From contig NZ_CANNGQ010000002.1 of assembly GCF_947504145.1 (NCBI RefSeq), forward strand, positions 310,001 through 374,000: DNA of 64,000 bases, given 5' to 3'. This DNA is from an uncultured Microbulbifer sp. (GTDB lineage: Bacteria; Pseudomonadota; Gammaproteobacteria; Pseudomonadales; Cellvibrionaceae). The notes under the pieces are model-generated. The model had not been told where the DNA came from and searched no databases. It was given only the letters and a program-made list of their open reading frames with translations. Shown piece by piece: positions 25,633 through 34,523 of the stretch (position 1 is the stretch's first letter; every line of letters begins with the position of its first letter). A program made the position numbers and the translations under genes.

Positions 25633-28600
25633 ATGAGACGTTTGGCTAATTTCTTTGCCAACAAATGGGTGCTGGGTCTGATCGGGCTGACGGCACTGGC
25701 GTTACTGATATGGTTTGGTGCCGACTACATAAAGTTTGGCAGTGACAACGCAACCCTGTCGAAGGGTGTGCGCATTACCATCATCGTTTTCCTGTTCGCC
25801 ATCTGGCTGGTGTGGAATATCAGCCAGTGGCTGGTGGAGCGGCGTCAGAACCAGGCGTTGATCGAAGGCATAGAAACTTCCCAGGAAGAAGAGGCCGATC
25901 CGGATCAGGAGCGCAGCCAGGAAGAGCTGCAGGCCCTTTCTGACCGCTTCCGCGATGCCATGCAGGTGCTGCGCAAGGCGCGTTTCCGTTCTCAGCACGG
26001 GCAGTTGTCCCTGTATCAACTGCCCTGGTACATCATTATCGGTCCACCCGGTTCGGGAAAAACCACGGCGCTGGTCAATTCCGGCCTGGAATTCCCGCTC
26101 GCGCAAAGTCACGGTAAAGAGGCGCTCGGTGGTGTCGGCGGTACCCGCAACTGTGACTGGTGGTTTACCAACGACGCAGTGCTGATCGATACCGCCGGCC
26201 GCTACACCACTCAGGATAGTCACCGTGTCTACGACAACAGTGCCTGGCGCGCTTTCCTCAACCTTCTGCAGAAATATCGCCGTCGCCGTCCGATCAATGG
26301 TGTGCTGGTGGCCATCAGTTTGCAGGATTTGATGGTTCAGACCTCGGAGCAGCGTGCCCACCAGGCCAAAACCATTCGTGCGCGTATCAATGAACTTCAG
26401 CAACAACTGGGTGTACGCTTTCCGATTTATCTCACCTTTACCAAGTGCGACCTGGTAGCCGGGTTCAGTGAGTTCTTCGACAACCTGTCCCAGGCCGAGC
26501 GCGAGCAGGTGTGGGGGATCAGTTTCCCAGAAGAAGCCAAGGCGGGCGATGGTGCACCACTGGAAGAGTTTCCGGCGGAATTCCGCGGCCTGGTAGAGCG
26601 TCTGAACCAGCGTGTATTGTGGCGAATTCACCACGAGCGCAATCTGGAAAAACGCGCGCTGCTACAGGGGTTCCCCGCACGTATGGAGAGCCTGCACGGT
26701 GTGCTGGCCGAATTTGTGCGACAGACCTTCAGTGCAAACCGCTACGACACGGTGCCGATGGTGCGCGGTGTGTATTTCACCAGCGGCACCCAGGAGGGCA
26801 GCCCCATTGATCGCATGATGGCGTCGGTGAGTTCCGACTTCGGTCTCGAGCGCGATATGGGGCAGAAGTTTCAGGGCGCGGGCAAGAGTTTCTTCCTGCA
26901 CCGGCTGCTGAAAGACGTCGTATTTCCCGAGGCCGAACTGGTGGGGGTCAACCGCCAGTTCGAACGTATTACCCGCTGGTTGCGCGGTGCGGTGTATGTT
27001 GGCTCCGCCGCGGTATTTGTCGGTGCACTCTTTCTGTGGACCGGCAGTATTGCGCAGAACAAACTGTTCATGGGCGAAGTGGAAGATAATCTCGAAGCGT
27101 TCGAGCGGGGCCTCCGCGAATCGGAGGGGCGCGACCCCGGTACGGTGGAAGCGTTAGCGTTACTGGACCCACTGTACAAGGCGTCCACGGTTTATCAGAA
27201 GGAAGAGCACCCCTGGCTCAACAATCTGGGCCTCTACGATGACCGTATCGATGAGGCCGCCGACGTACTCTACCGCGAAAAGCTGAATCAGATATTCCTG
27301 CCGGCTTTGCAGCGGGATCTGGAACGCAAGCTTGCCAGGATGGACAGCGCAGATACGGCATTGGTGCCGACACTAAAAACCTATCTGATGTTCTTTGATG
27401 AAGAAAGGCGGGACCAGGAAGTGCTGCAGTCCTACTTCCAGCGCGCCTGGTCCGAGCGTTTGAGTGGGGAAGCCGACAAGCAGGAAAGGTTGCTTGCGCA
27501 TCTGCAGCAGCTGTTTGCTCAGCCGCTACCCGCCGGTCGCACACCAAATGAGCGGGTGGTGGCCAATGCTAGACAGCAGTTGCGGCGCATCCCGGTTGCC
27601 CAGCGACTCTATGGCGAGTTGCAGCGTGGTGCACTGGGCGGCACCCGTGTCGACCTGTACAGCGAAGTCGGTGGTGATACGGCCAGTTTGTTTGGCGTGC
27701 AGCCCGGTGACCCGCATTTCCAGATCCCGTACCTCTACACCAAAGCTGGCTACAAGGAAGTGGATTTTGGTGCAGATTCACCACTGCTGCAGAAACTGTC
27801 GCAGGAACGCTGGATTTATGGTGGAAACCTTGAAGGAGAAGATTTTACTGCTGAGGATCGGGAGAAGTTGGGCGAGGAAGTGAAGAGTATTTATCTCGCG
27901 GAATATCACCAACGCTGGCGTTCCTTCCTGACCGGTTTCTCACTGAAGGGATTCAATTCGACCCACGAGGCCTTTGAGGTACTCTCCAAGCTCGCCGACC
28001 CGGTGTACTCGCCATTGCTGGCGGTGTCGGAAATTACTGCAGACAATACCCGTCTTACTCCCCGCCCGGAACTGCCAGCGGATGCCAATGGCGTGCCCCT
28101 GCCGGTTTCCACAACCACCCGGCGTCTGGGCGGAGCGGTAGCGAGCACTGCGGCAAATGCCATTGCCGACAAGTACCAACCCACGGTTGTGGATGTCCGC
28201 TTCGAAGAGCTTCACCGGCTGACCCGCAGTGAAAAGGGCCGTCCGGCGCGCGTGCAGGACTATCTTGCCGCGATCTCCCAGGTGCAGGAATATATCGCCG
28301 AAATCGACGGGGGTGTCGATTCCAATGAAGTGGCGTTCAACAATGCCAAAGCGCGTTTCTCCGGTGCCAGCGACGCGATCAAGCAGTTGCGAATTAAAGC
28401 GGCCAATGCGCCGGTGCCCTTCGATGGCTGGCTGGAACAGGTGGCTGATAACACCTGGAGCCTGGTGGTGGCTAAAGCGAAGGCTCATGTAGATCGGATG
28501 TGGCGCGAGCAGGTCTACAGTAGCTACCGCCAAAGCCTGGCAAACCGCTATCCGCTGCAGGTGAGCAGCTCCCAGGATGTGCCGATGTTGCAGTTCAACG

Positions 28601-29172
28601 AGTACTTCAAACCTGGAGGTATCGAACAGCAATTTATTCAGCAATATCTGAAACCCTTTATCGACACCCGCAACTGGAAAGCGCGGGTGCTCGAAGGCCG
28701 CAGCCTGGGGCTGTCAGGATCGGCACTTTCACAGATGCGGCGTGCAGAGATGATTCGCAAGACCCTCTTCAGTCAGGGAGAGCAGGCCGGCTACAACTTC
28801 CGTATCGAGCCCACCAAGCTGGATTCCGGCGTTCGTCTGTTTGCATTGGAGCTGGGCGATCAGCGGGTACCCTATTCACACGGGCCTCGCACCCGGCGCG
28901 GGCTGGATTGGCGGGGCGGGGAATCCAATCGCGCCCGTATTATTTTTGAAGACCTGAATGAGACAGTGCACCGCCAACACTTTGAGGGCGACTGGGCCTG
29001 GTACCGCCTGATCGAAAACTCGCGCCTGCAGCGGGGCCGCAGCAGTAATGAGTATTTGATTACCTTTACCGAATCCAGCCGCTCCGCGCAATTCCGGGTC
29101 ATTGCTTCCAGTGCCTACAACCCGTTTGATAAAAATCTACTGGCTGGCTACCGCTGCCCCCAGACACTGTGA
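25633..29172 (+). CDS. tssM: TssM (IcmF-type) T6SS membrane ATPase-like protein
   Basis: TssM is the inner-membrane/periplasmic spine of the envelope complex and binds TssL and TssJ. The 1179-residue protein has two N-terminal membrane spans (about 14-32 and 46-66). A cytoplasmic NTPase domain follows with Walker A IIGPPGSGKTTALVNSG (about 136-152) and the Walker B-like AVLIDTAGRYTTQDS. A third span lies at about 455-478, then a large periplasmic part ending in the IcmF C-terminal beta domain. Length is typical. The stop overlaps or abuts tagF. Confidence 0.96.
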   Translation: MRRLANFFANKWVLGLIGLTALALLIWFGADYIKFGSDNATLSKGVRITIIVFLFAIWLVWNISQWLVERRQNQALIEGIETSQEEEADPDQERSQEELQALSDRFRDAMQVLRKARFRSQHGQLSLYQLPWYIIIGPPGSGKTTALVNSGLEFPLAQSHGKEALGGVGGTRNCDWWFTNDAVLIDTAGRYTTQDSHRVYDNSAWRAFLNLLQKYRRRRPINGVLVAISLQDLMVQTSEQRAHQAKTIRARINELQQQLGVRFPIYLTFTKCDLVAGFSEFFDNLSQAEREQVWGISFPEEAKAGDGAPLEEFPAEFRGLVERLNQRVLWRIHHERNLEKRALLQGFPARMESLHGVLAEFVRQTFSANRYDTVPMVRGVYFTSGTQEGSPIDRMMASVSSDFGLERDMGQKFQGAGKSFFLHRLLKDVVFPEAELVGVNRQFERITRWLRGAVYVGSAAVFVGALFLWTGSIAQNKLFMGEVEDNLEAFERGLRESEGRDPGTVEALALLDPLYKASTVYQKEEHPWLNNLGLYDDRIDEAADVLYREKLNQIFLPALQRDLERKLARMDSADTALVPTLKTYLMFFDEERRDQEVLQSYFQRAWSERLSGEADKQERLLAHLQQLFAQPLPAGRTPNERVVANARQQLRRIPVAQRLYGELQRGALGGTRVDLYSEVGGDTASLFGVQPGDPHFQIPYLYTKAGYKEVDFGADSPLLQKLSQERWIYGGNLEGEDFTAEDREKLGEEVKSIYLAEYHQRWRSFLTGFSLKGFNSTHEAFEVLSKLADPVYSPLLAVSEITADNTRLTPRPELPADANGVPLPVSTTTRRLGGAVASTAANAIADKYQPTVVDVRFEELHRLTRSEKGRPARVQDYLAAISQVQEYIAEIDGGVDSNEVAFNNAKARFSGASDAIKQLRIKAANAPVPFDGWLEQVADNTWSLVVAKAKAHVDRMWREQVYSSYRQSLANRYPLQVSSSQDVPMLQFNEYFKPGGIEQQFIQQYLKPFIDTRNWKARVLEGRSLGLSGSALSQMRRAEMIRKTLFSQGEQAGYNFRIEPTKLDSGVRLFALELGDQRVPYSHGPRTRRGLDWRGGESNRARIIFEDLNETVHRQHFEGDWAWYRLIENSRLQRGRSSNEYLITFTESSRSAQFRVIASSAYNPFDKNLLAGYRCPQTL

Positions 29173-29186
29173 GTTGGGGGGAATCG

Positions 29187-29849
29187 ATGGCGAGCAAGGG
29201 TATTTTTGGCAAGTTGCCGGCACACGGGGATTTTGTGCAGCGGAATCTCCCCGGCAGCTTTATCACCCCTTGGGATGAGTGGCTGCAGAGAGCAGTGCAC
29301 GGGGTCAGGGAGGTAATCGGTGAGCAGTGGCTGGATTATTATCTGACAAGCCCAATCTGGCGATTTGCGTTCAGTGCCGGTGTGATTGATGCCCACGCCT
29401 GGAGCGGAATCCTCGTGCCCAGTGTGGACAGTGTGGGCAGGTATTTTCCGGTGACGCTGGCCGCTTCGCGCCCCTCTACTGAAAGTCCCTTCTCGCTTAT
29501 GCGCGACGATACCTGGTATCAGGCGCTCTCCGATCTTGCTATTGAAGCACTTCAGCACAGCTTGCAGGTTGATCAGGTACTTGCACGTTTTCCTGAACTT
29601 TCCAGTAGACCGCCGGCGGTCACTTGTGAGCCGCAAACTGATGATGTCATTACTCTGAGCGGCGGCTCCACACCTGCGGATTGCTATCCGATGCTTCTGG
29701 ACAAATTGCTCGAAAAAGATATGCGCAGCTTCAGCCTCTGGTGGTGCTCGGGATCCCAGCATCTGGCGCCCACTACAAAAGTAACTGCAGGCCTGCCGGA
29801 TGCATCGGTTTACAGTTCTATGCTCGGTGCGCCGGAGTTCCACTGGTAA
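29187..29849 (+). CDS. tagF: TagF (DUF2094) T6SS post-translational regulator
   Basis: TagF represses T6SS firing after translation, acting with Fha and the phosphorylation pathway in known systems. The 220-residue protein has the family opening GIFGKLPAHGDFVQRNLP, the FITPWDEWLQRAV block, WRFAFSAGVIDAHAWSGILVPSVDSVGRYFPVTLA, and the C-terminal SLWWCSGS. I chose the ATG at 29187, preceded by GGGGGG. A GTG at 29169 overlapping the tssM stop would add six residues. It is the last gene of this transcription block. Confidence 0.92.
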   Translation: MASKGIFGKLPAHGDFVQRNLPGSFITPWDEWLQRAVHGVREVIGEQWLDYYLTSPIWRFAFSAGVIDAHAWSGILVPSVDSVGRYFPVTLAASRPSTESPFSLMRDDTWYQALSDLAIEALQHSLQVDQVLARFPELSSRPPAVTCEPQTDDVITLSGGSTPADCYPMLLDKLLEKDMRSFSLWWCSGSQHLAPTTKVTAGLPDASVYSSMLGAPEFHW

Positions 29850-30144
29850 ATAGAACTATTTTTCGATGTTGGCTGTTGGGAACTTGATTGTCCGTCTGGA
29901 GTAGTGCGTTGATCTAATTTTGAGTTAACTGGTAAATACGTACCAATAAAAAACCGTGTTTTGCTGAAAATTGCGCTTTCTGTCTACTCCAATGAAAAAG
30001 TAATTTCGATAGAATAATGTGTGGGTATTTCGAAAGAGGTACGCCAGTGCCACTTAAGTGGTTTGATGCAGGAATTTTGTATTCATTGAATATTTTGAAT
30101 GTGTTGCCAGAGGGAATTCGGGCAGCCGGATTCAGGGACAGGGA
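29850..30144. other. AT-rich gap dividing the T6SS array
   Basis: About 295 bases with clearly lower G+C than the flanking genes. I see no gene. AGAATAAT near 30010 could be part of a -10 element for the downstream genes, but I found no matching -35. The gap suggests that the tssA-BCC-EFGH half is transcribed separately from the first half. Confidence 0.5.
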
Positions 30145-30936
30145 ATGTCGACGAACTCCTATCAGGTGTTATTTACCGGTAATGTGGCCGAGGGCAGGGA
30201 ACGCCGCGAATGCATCTCTCTTTTGGGGGAGCGTTTTGGTCTGGACTTCAAGCAGATCAAGCACCTGCTTTCCAGTGACAAGACTGTGGTGAAGCGCTGT
30301 TCGCGCCGGGAAGATGCCGACAAACTGGTGCGGGCATTTGCGCTGGCCGGTTGGGTGGCAAAAGTCCAGGAGTCCGCGGTTGATGCCGGTAAGAAAAAAT
30401 CGGTAGAAAGTAACCGCGATACCAGTACGCCACTGCGCTCCCTGGTCGCCGAGGATGGCAGCTGCACATTGGGCGTGCCTGTGCACTGGCAGGCGATGAG
30501 CGGACTGAATCGAAACGCGATACTGCAGGCTGGCAGTCTCTCGAAAAATGAATTCTGTGTAGTGCTTTTCCAGCAGGTCGGTGTTCCGGAAACGGCTTCC
30601 GCTATTGAAGATTACTGCAGTGCGCAGCTACAGCAGTGCGTGCAACAGGTGAACAGCGGTGTGCTGGTTCGCCCCGCAACAGAATTATCTGGTGGTATGG
30701 TCGCCGGATACTACGGTGAAATCACCGCTGAAATTGACGGGATACCGGTGGGTTATCTGGTGGCATGTGTGAGGCAGGAAGATCGTGTATACACGCAATT
30801 TCTGTGGTGCGAGAGCCGCGAGTACACACGTAAAAAAGATCTGCTGATAAAGGTGGTGGAGAGCTTCACCGTCAATGGTCAGCCGGGTGAAGGCAATCGC
30901 ACACAGGTCGCCACGAATGTGGTTTCTCTGTACTGA
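30145..30936 (+). CDS. T6SS-locus protein of unknown function, DcrB/PsbP-like C-terminus
   Basis: I do not recognise this 263-residue protein as a core T6SS component. The first 75 residues (SYQVLFTGNVAEGRERRECISLL ... VKRCSRREDADKLVRAFALAGW, shown here in parts) resemble a small alpha/beta module found at the start of various gammaproteobacterial proteins. Residues about 105-255 look like a DcrB/PsbP/Mog1-like fold (LVAEDGSCTLGVPVHWQAMS, YTQFLWCESREYTRKKDLLIKVVESF). There is no signal peptide and no membrane span, so it is likely cytosolic. DcrB-like modules are used as effector-loading adaptors (EagR type) in some T6SSs, so a chaperone role is possible but unproven. The ribosome binding site is CAGGGA. 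Confidence 0.7.
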   Translation: MSTNSYQVLFTGNVAEGRERRECISLLGERFGLDFKQIKHLLSSDKTVVKRCSRREDADKLVRAFALAGWVAKVQESAVDAGKKKSVESNRDTSTPLRSLVAEDGSCTLGVPVHWQAMSGLNRNAILQAGSLSKNEFCVVLFQQVGVPETASAIEDYCSAQLQQCVQQVNSGVLVRPATELSGGMVAGYYGEITAEIDGIPVGYLVACVRQEDRVYTQFLWCESREYTRKKDLLIKVVESFTVNGQPGEGNRTQVATNVVSLY

Positions 30937-31018
30937 GCGCCCGGCAAACCGAAATTGCTCAATGTGAATAAATATTCACGAACAACATTCGCAGAAAATC
31001 GCGAGAGAAGGAATTCAG

Positions 31019-32299
31019 ATGGCATTTGCCAACGTAATTGATGTTGATGCGCTATTGGCGGAAATCGATGCTGATAGCCCGCAGGGGGCAGATATCCGCG
31101 AGGACCGATCGCCCACGTCCGACTACTACACCATCAAGGATGCGCGTAACAGCGCCAGAGCTGCCGAGCGCTCGGCGATGTTTGATGACAGCGATAGTGA
31201 CCTGCTCGCTCCCTGGCGCGATGTGGCCAGTACGGCGGAGAAAATCCTGCGCAATACCAGCAAGGACCTCGAAGTGGCCAGCTGGTATACCGAAGCGTTG
31301 ATCCGCCTGCACGGTTTCCCTGGCCTGCGCGATGGGATGTTGCTGATGCAGGGATTGGTCGAGCGATATTGGGATGGTCTTTATCCGGAACCGGACGAAG
31401 ATGGCCTGGAAACAAAAGTTGCTCCCCTGACCGGACTCAATGGCGATGGTGCCGATGGCACCCTGCTGATGCCCATCCGCAGCGCAGATATTACCCCCGA
31501 GGGAGACTTCGGGGGCTTTTCATTTTTTCAGTACCAGCAGGCGCGCGATGCGGACAAGATCGCCGACGACGACGCGAAACTGGCACGGCTGGAAACCCTT
31601 GGCTACAACATCGGCGAGTTTGATCAGTGCGCCAGAAGTGCAGCCCCTCAATGGGCTCAGGACCTGGTGAATACGCTGGACGACACACTGGCCAGCTTCA
31701 AGGCAATTACAGAGAGCCTGCGTACACAGTGCGGCCAGGATGCGCCTCCCAGTACCAATATCAGCAGCCTTCTCGACGAGGTGCTGCGCACCGTCCGATT
31801 TATCTATAAAGAGCCTCTCGAATCCCTGAGCGCAGTTGAAGAGACGCCGGTGTCTTCCGGGGAACCGGAGTCTTCCGTGTCGGCAGCGGATCTGGCTGGT
31901 GCTGTGATCCAGCCGTCCATCGCTGTTCCTACCGGTGCAATCACCTCCCGCGAAGATGCGTTGCAATTACTGGAAAAAGCCGCCCGCTATTTCCGTACCT
32001 ACGAGCCGCACACCCCTCTGGCGCCGGGCCTGGAGCGCTTGCTGAGCTGGGGCCGGATGACGGTGGCGGAGCTGATGTCGGAACTGTTGCCCGATGACCA
32101 GTCTCGCGCGATGTACTCGCAGCTTACCGGCGTGAAGCTGGATGGCAGCGACAGTCAGCGCTATGTCGCCCCGCCAAAAACAGCTGCCGCCAGCCCGGTG
32201 TCCGAAACTTCCGGCGAGCCTGCAGCCGCGCAAGGTGCGCAAAGCGAGAGTGGTTGGGGCGCAGAACAGAAAGAGCCTGCGGAGGCCACCGGCTGGTAG
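31019..32299 (+). CDS. tssA: TssA, T6SS assembly/cap protein
   Basis: TssA primes and coordinates sheath and tube polymerisation. The 426-residue protein has the N-terminal ImpA_N domain (about 60-180), with APWRDVASTAEKILRNTSKDLEVASWYTEALIRLHGFPGLRDG and the YWDGLYPEPDEDG motif quoted in parts. A Ser/Glu/Ala-rich linker (about 270-300) and a C-terminal segment with REDALQLLEKAARYFRTYEP and ERLLSWGRMTVAELMSELL follow, as in short-type TssA proteins. It starts the second T6SS gene block after the unknown protein. Confidence 0.93.
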   Translation: MAFANVIDVDALLAEIDADSPQGADIREDRSPTSDYYTIKDARNSARAAERSAMFDDSDSDLLAPWRDVASTAEKILRNTSKDLEVASWYTEALIRLHGFPGLRDGMLLMQGLVERYWDGLYPEPDEDGLETKVAPLTGLNGDGADGTLLMPIRSADITPEGDFGGFSFFQYQQARDADKIADDDAKLARLETLGYNIGEFDQCARSAAPQWAQDLVNTLDDTLASFKAITESLRTQCGQDAPPSTNISSLLDEVLRTVRFIYKEPLESLSAVEETPVSSGEPESSVSAADLAGAVIQPSIAVPTGAITSREDALQLLEKAARYFRTYEPHTPLAPGLERLLSWGRMTVAELMSELLPDDQSRAMYSQLTGVKLDGSDSQRYVAPPKTAAASPVSETSGEPAAAQGAQSESGWGAEQKEPAEATGW

Positions 32300-32433
32300 A
32301 AAACTCTCATACAAATTATTTAGAGCCCGTTTAAGTAAATCTTTCAAGCAAGCCAGACAATCCATCGCCTGAATAGACCGGCGAATAAATGCAGTACTCA
32401 CCGAGATTCCAGATTAGAGGAAAGGAGACCCCG

Positions 32434-32952
32434 ATGTCCGAGAGCATTCACAATAAACTGAAGCGTGTACGTAAGCCCCGCGTACATATCACTTACGATG
32501 TTGAGACCAATGGTGCAGAAGCCAAAAAGGAACTGCCTTTCGTCACTGGTGTGATGGGGGATTATTCCGGGGACAACACCGAGAACCGCAAGCCGCTTAA
32601 AGAGCGCAAGTTTGTCCAGATTGATCGCGACAACTTCAACGATGTAATGGCGAAGGTGAATCCAAAGCTGAATCTGCAGGTAGAAAATACCCTGGCCGGC
32701 GACGGCAGCAAAATGGCAGTGGATCTCGATTTCAACCACATGGACGATTTCTCGCCGGAACAGATTGTCGAGCAGATCGAGCCGCTGAAGCAGCTTCTGG
32801 AAGCACGCAGCAAACTGCGTGACCTGCTGAGCAAGGCGGACCGCTCTGAAGACCTCGAGAAGGTGCTGGAAGATATCCTGCAGAGTACCGATAACGTCAG
32901 CGCCATTTCAGAACAGCTGGGTCTCGGCGAAGAGAAGGGAGAGGATGCGTAA
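32434..32952 (+). CDS. tssB: TssB, T6SS sheath small subunit
   Basis: TssB pairs with TssC to form the contractile sheath. The 172-residue protein starts at the ATG with AAAGGAG upstream (32421-32427) and reads [20 protein letters not shown], the usual beginning. An in-frame ATG further upstream would add 15 unlikely residues. Family blocks are visible: [49 protein letters not shown]. The stop overlaps the tssC start (TAATG), the usual coupling of the two sheath genes. Confidence 0.96.
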   Translation: MSESIHNKLKRVRKPRVHITYDVETNGAEAKKELPFVTGVMGDYSGDNTENRKPLKERKFVQIDRDNFNDVMAKVNPKLNLQVENTLAGDGSKMAVDLDFNHMDDFSPEQIVEQIEPLKQLLEARSKLRDLLSKADRSEDLEKVLEDILQSTDNVSAISEQLGLGEEKGEDA

Positions 32953-34439
32953 TGAGTACTGAAGTTGAAAATGTAGCAGAACAGGAAGTCGAAGAGCAGT
33001 CGGTCAGTCTGCTTGAACAGGCGATCTCTGCCACCAAACAGACCCAGCCGGATGAAGCCCAGGACCTGATTGCCAACCTGACCCAGCAAGTACTGCAGGG
33101 CACCGTCACCTGGGACCGCAACCTCACCCAGACCATCAATAAAGCAGTGAATGCCATCGATCAGGCCATGTCCCGCCAGCTGTCGGCGATCCTGCACGAT
33201 GAGAAATTCCAGAAGCTTGAGGGTTCCTGGCGTGGCCTGAACCACCTGGTGATGAACAGCGAGACCGGGGCCACGCTCAAGATCCGCATGATGAACCTGT
33301 CCAAGCGCGAGCTGTTCCGGGATCTGGACAAGGCTGTTGAGTTCGATCAGAGCCAGACCTTCAAAAAAATCTACGAAGAAGAATTTGGTACAGCCGGTGG
33401 TGAGCCGTTTGGCTGCATGATCGGTGATTTCGAGTTCACCAGTCACCCGGAAGATGTTGAGCTGCTGAGCAAAATGTCCAACGTCGCGGCTGCGGGCTTC
33501 TGTCCGTTTATCTCCGCGGCTGGGGCTGGCATGTTTGGCTTCAACGATTTCACCGAGCTGTCAAAGCCACGGGATCTCGGTGGTATTTTTGAGTCTGGCG
33601 AGTACATCAAGTGGCGCAGCTTCCGCGAGAGTGATGACTCCCGCTTCGTTACTCTGGTTATGCCGCGCACTCTGGCGCGCACGCCCTACGGCGCCAATAC
33701 CAAGCCGGTGGAGTCGTTCAACTTTGAAGAGTTCGATGTAGATGAGTCTGGTGTGTCCAAGCCGGCCGATCACGAAGATTACTGCTGGATGAATGCATCC
33801 TATGTGATGGGCACCACCATGGCACAGGCATTCGCAGAAAACTCCTGGTGCACGGCGATTCGCGGTGCGGAAGGGGGCGGTAAGGTGCAGGGCCTGCCCA
33901 CCCACGTATTCAAGAGCGACGATGGCGACCTCGATCAGAAGTGCCCCACCGAAATCGGTATTACCGACCGCCGTGAAGCGGAACTTAGCGCGCAGGGATT
34001 CCTGCCGTTGTGTCACTACAAAAACACCGATTACTCCGTATTTTTCGGCTCCCAGAGTGCGCAAAAGCCAAAAGTATTTGACGACCCGGACGCGACCGCC
34101 AATGCGTCGATTTCCGCGCGTCTTCCCTACCTGATGGCAACATCGCGTATCGCGCATTACCTCAAGGTGATGGCTCGGGACAAAGTCGGCTCGTTTATGG
34201 AAGCGGGCGACTGTGAGCGCTGGCTGAACAAGTGGATTTCCCAGTACACCAACTCCAACCCGGATGCGAGCGCTGAAATGAAAGCGAAGTATCCGCTGGC
34301 GGAAGCGCGGGTTGAAGTGAAGGAAATTCCTGGCCAGCCCGGTTGCTACAGTGCAGTGGCTTACCTGAAGCCCTGGCTGCAAATGGAGGAGCTCACCACC
34401 TCCATGCGTATGGTCGCCAATATCCCCTCCGCGGGTTGA
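32952..34439 (+). CDS. tssC: TssC, T6SS sheath large subunit
   Basis: TssC is the main sheath component, sharing a handshake fold with TssB, and is recycled by ClpV. The 495-residue protein is a standard Tss[97 protein letters not shown] and a C-terminal [20 protein letters not shown]. It is coupled to tssB by a one-base overlap and followed by a second TssC paralogue. Confidence 0.97.
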   Translation: MSTEVENVAEQEVEEQSVSLLEQAISATKQTQPDEAQDLIANLTQQVLQGTVTWDRNLTQTINKAVNAIDQAMSRQLSAILHDEKFQKLEGSWRGLNHLVMNSETGATLKIRMMNLSKRELFRDLDKAVEFDQSQTFKKIYEEEFGTAGGEPFGCMIGDFEFTSHPEDVELLSKMSNVAAAGFCPFISAAGAGMFGFNDFTELSKPRDLGGIFESGEYIKWRSFRESDDSRFVTLVMPRTLARTPYGANTKPVESFNFEEFDVDESGVSKPADHEDYCWMNASYVMGTTMAQAFAENSWCTAIRGAEGGGKVQGLPTHVFKSDDGDLDQKCPTEIGITDRREAELSAQGFLPLCHYKNTDYSVFFGSQSAQKPKVFDDPDATANASISARLPYLMATSRIAHYLKVMARDKVGSFMEAGDCERWLNKWISQYTNSNPDASAEMKAKYPLAEARVEVKEIPGQPGCYSAVAYLKPWLQMEELTTSMRMVANIPSAG

Positions 34440-34523
34440 TGAAGTGGGCCGGTAACCCTGCCGGCCCTCTCTTTTCCACTACGGTATTTCTGGCCGAAGT
34501 CGCTAATACTCCGGGAGTTACTC

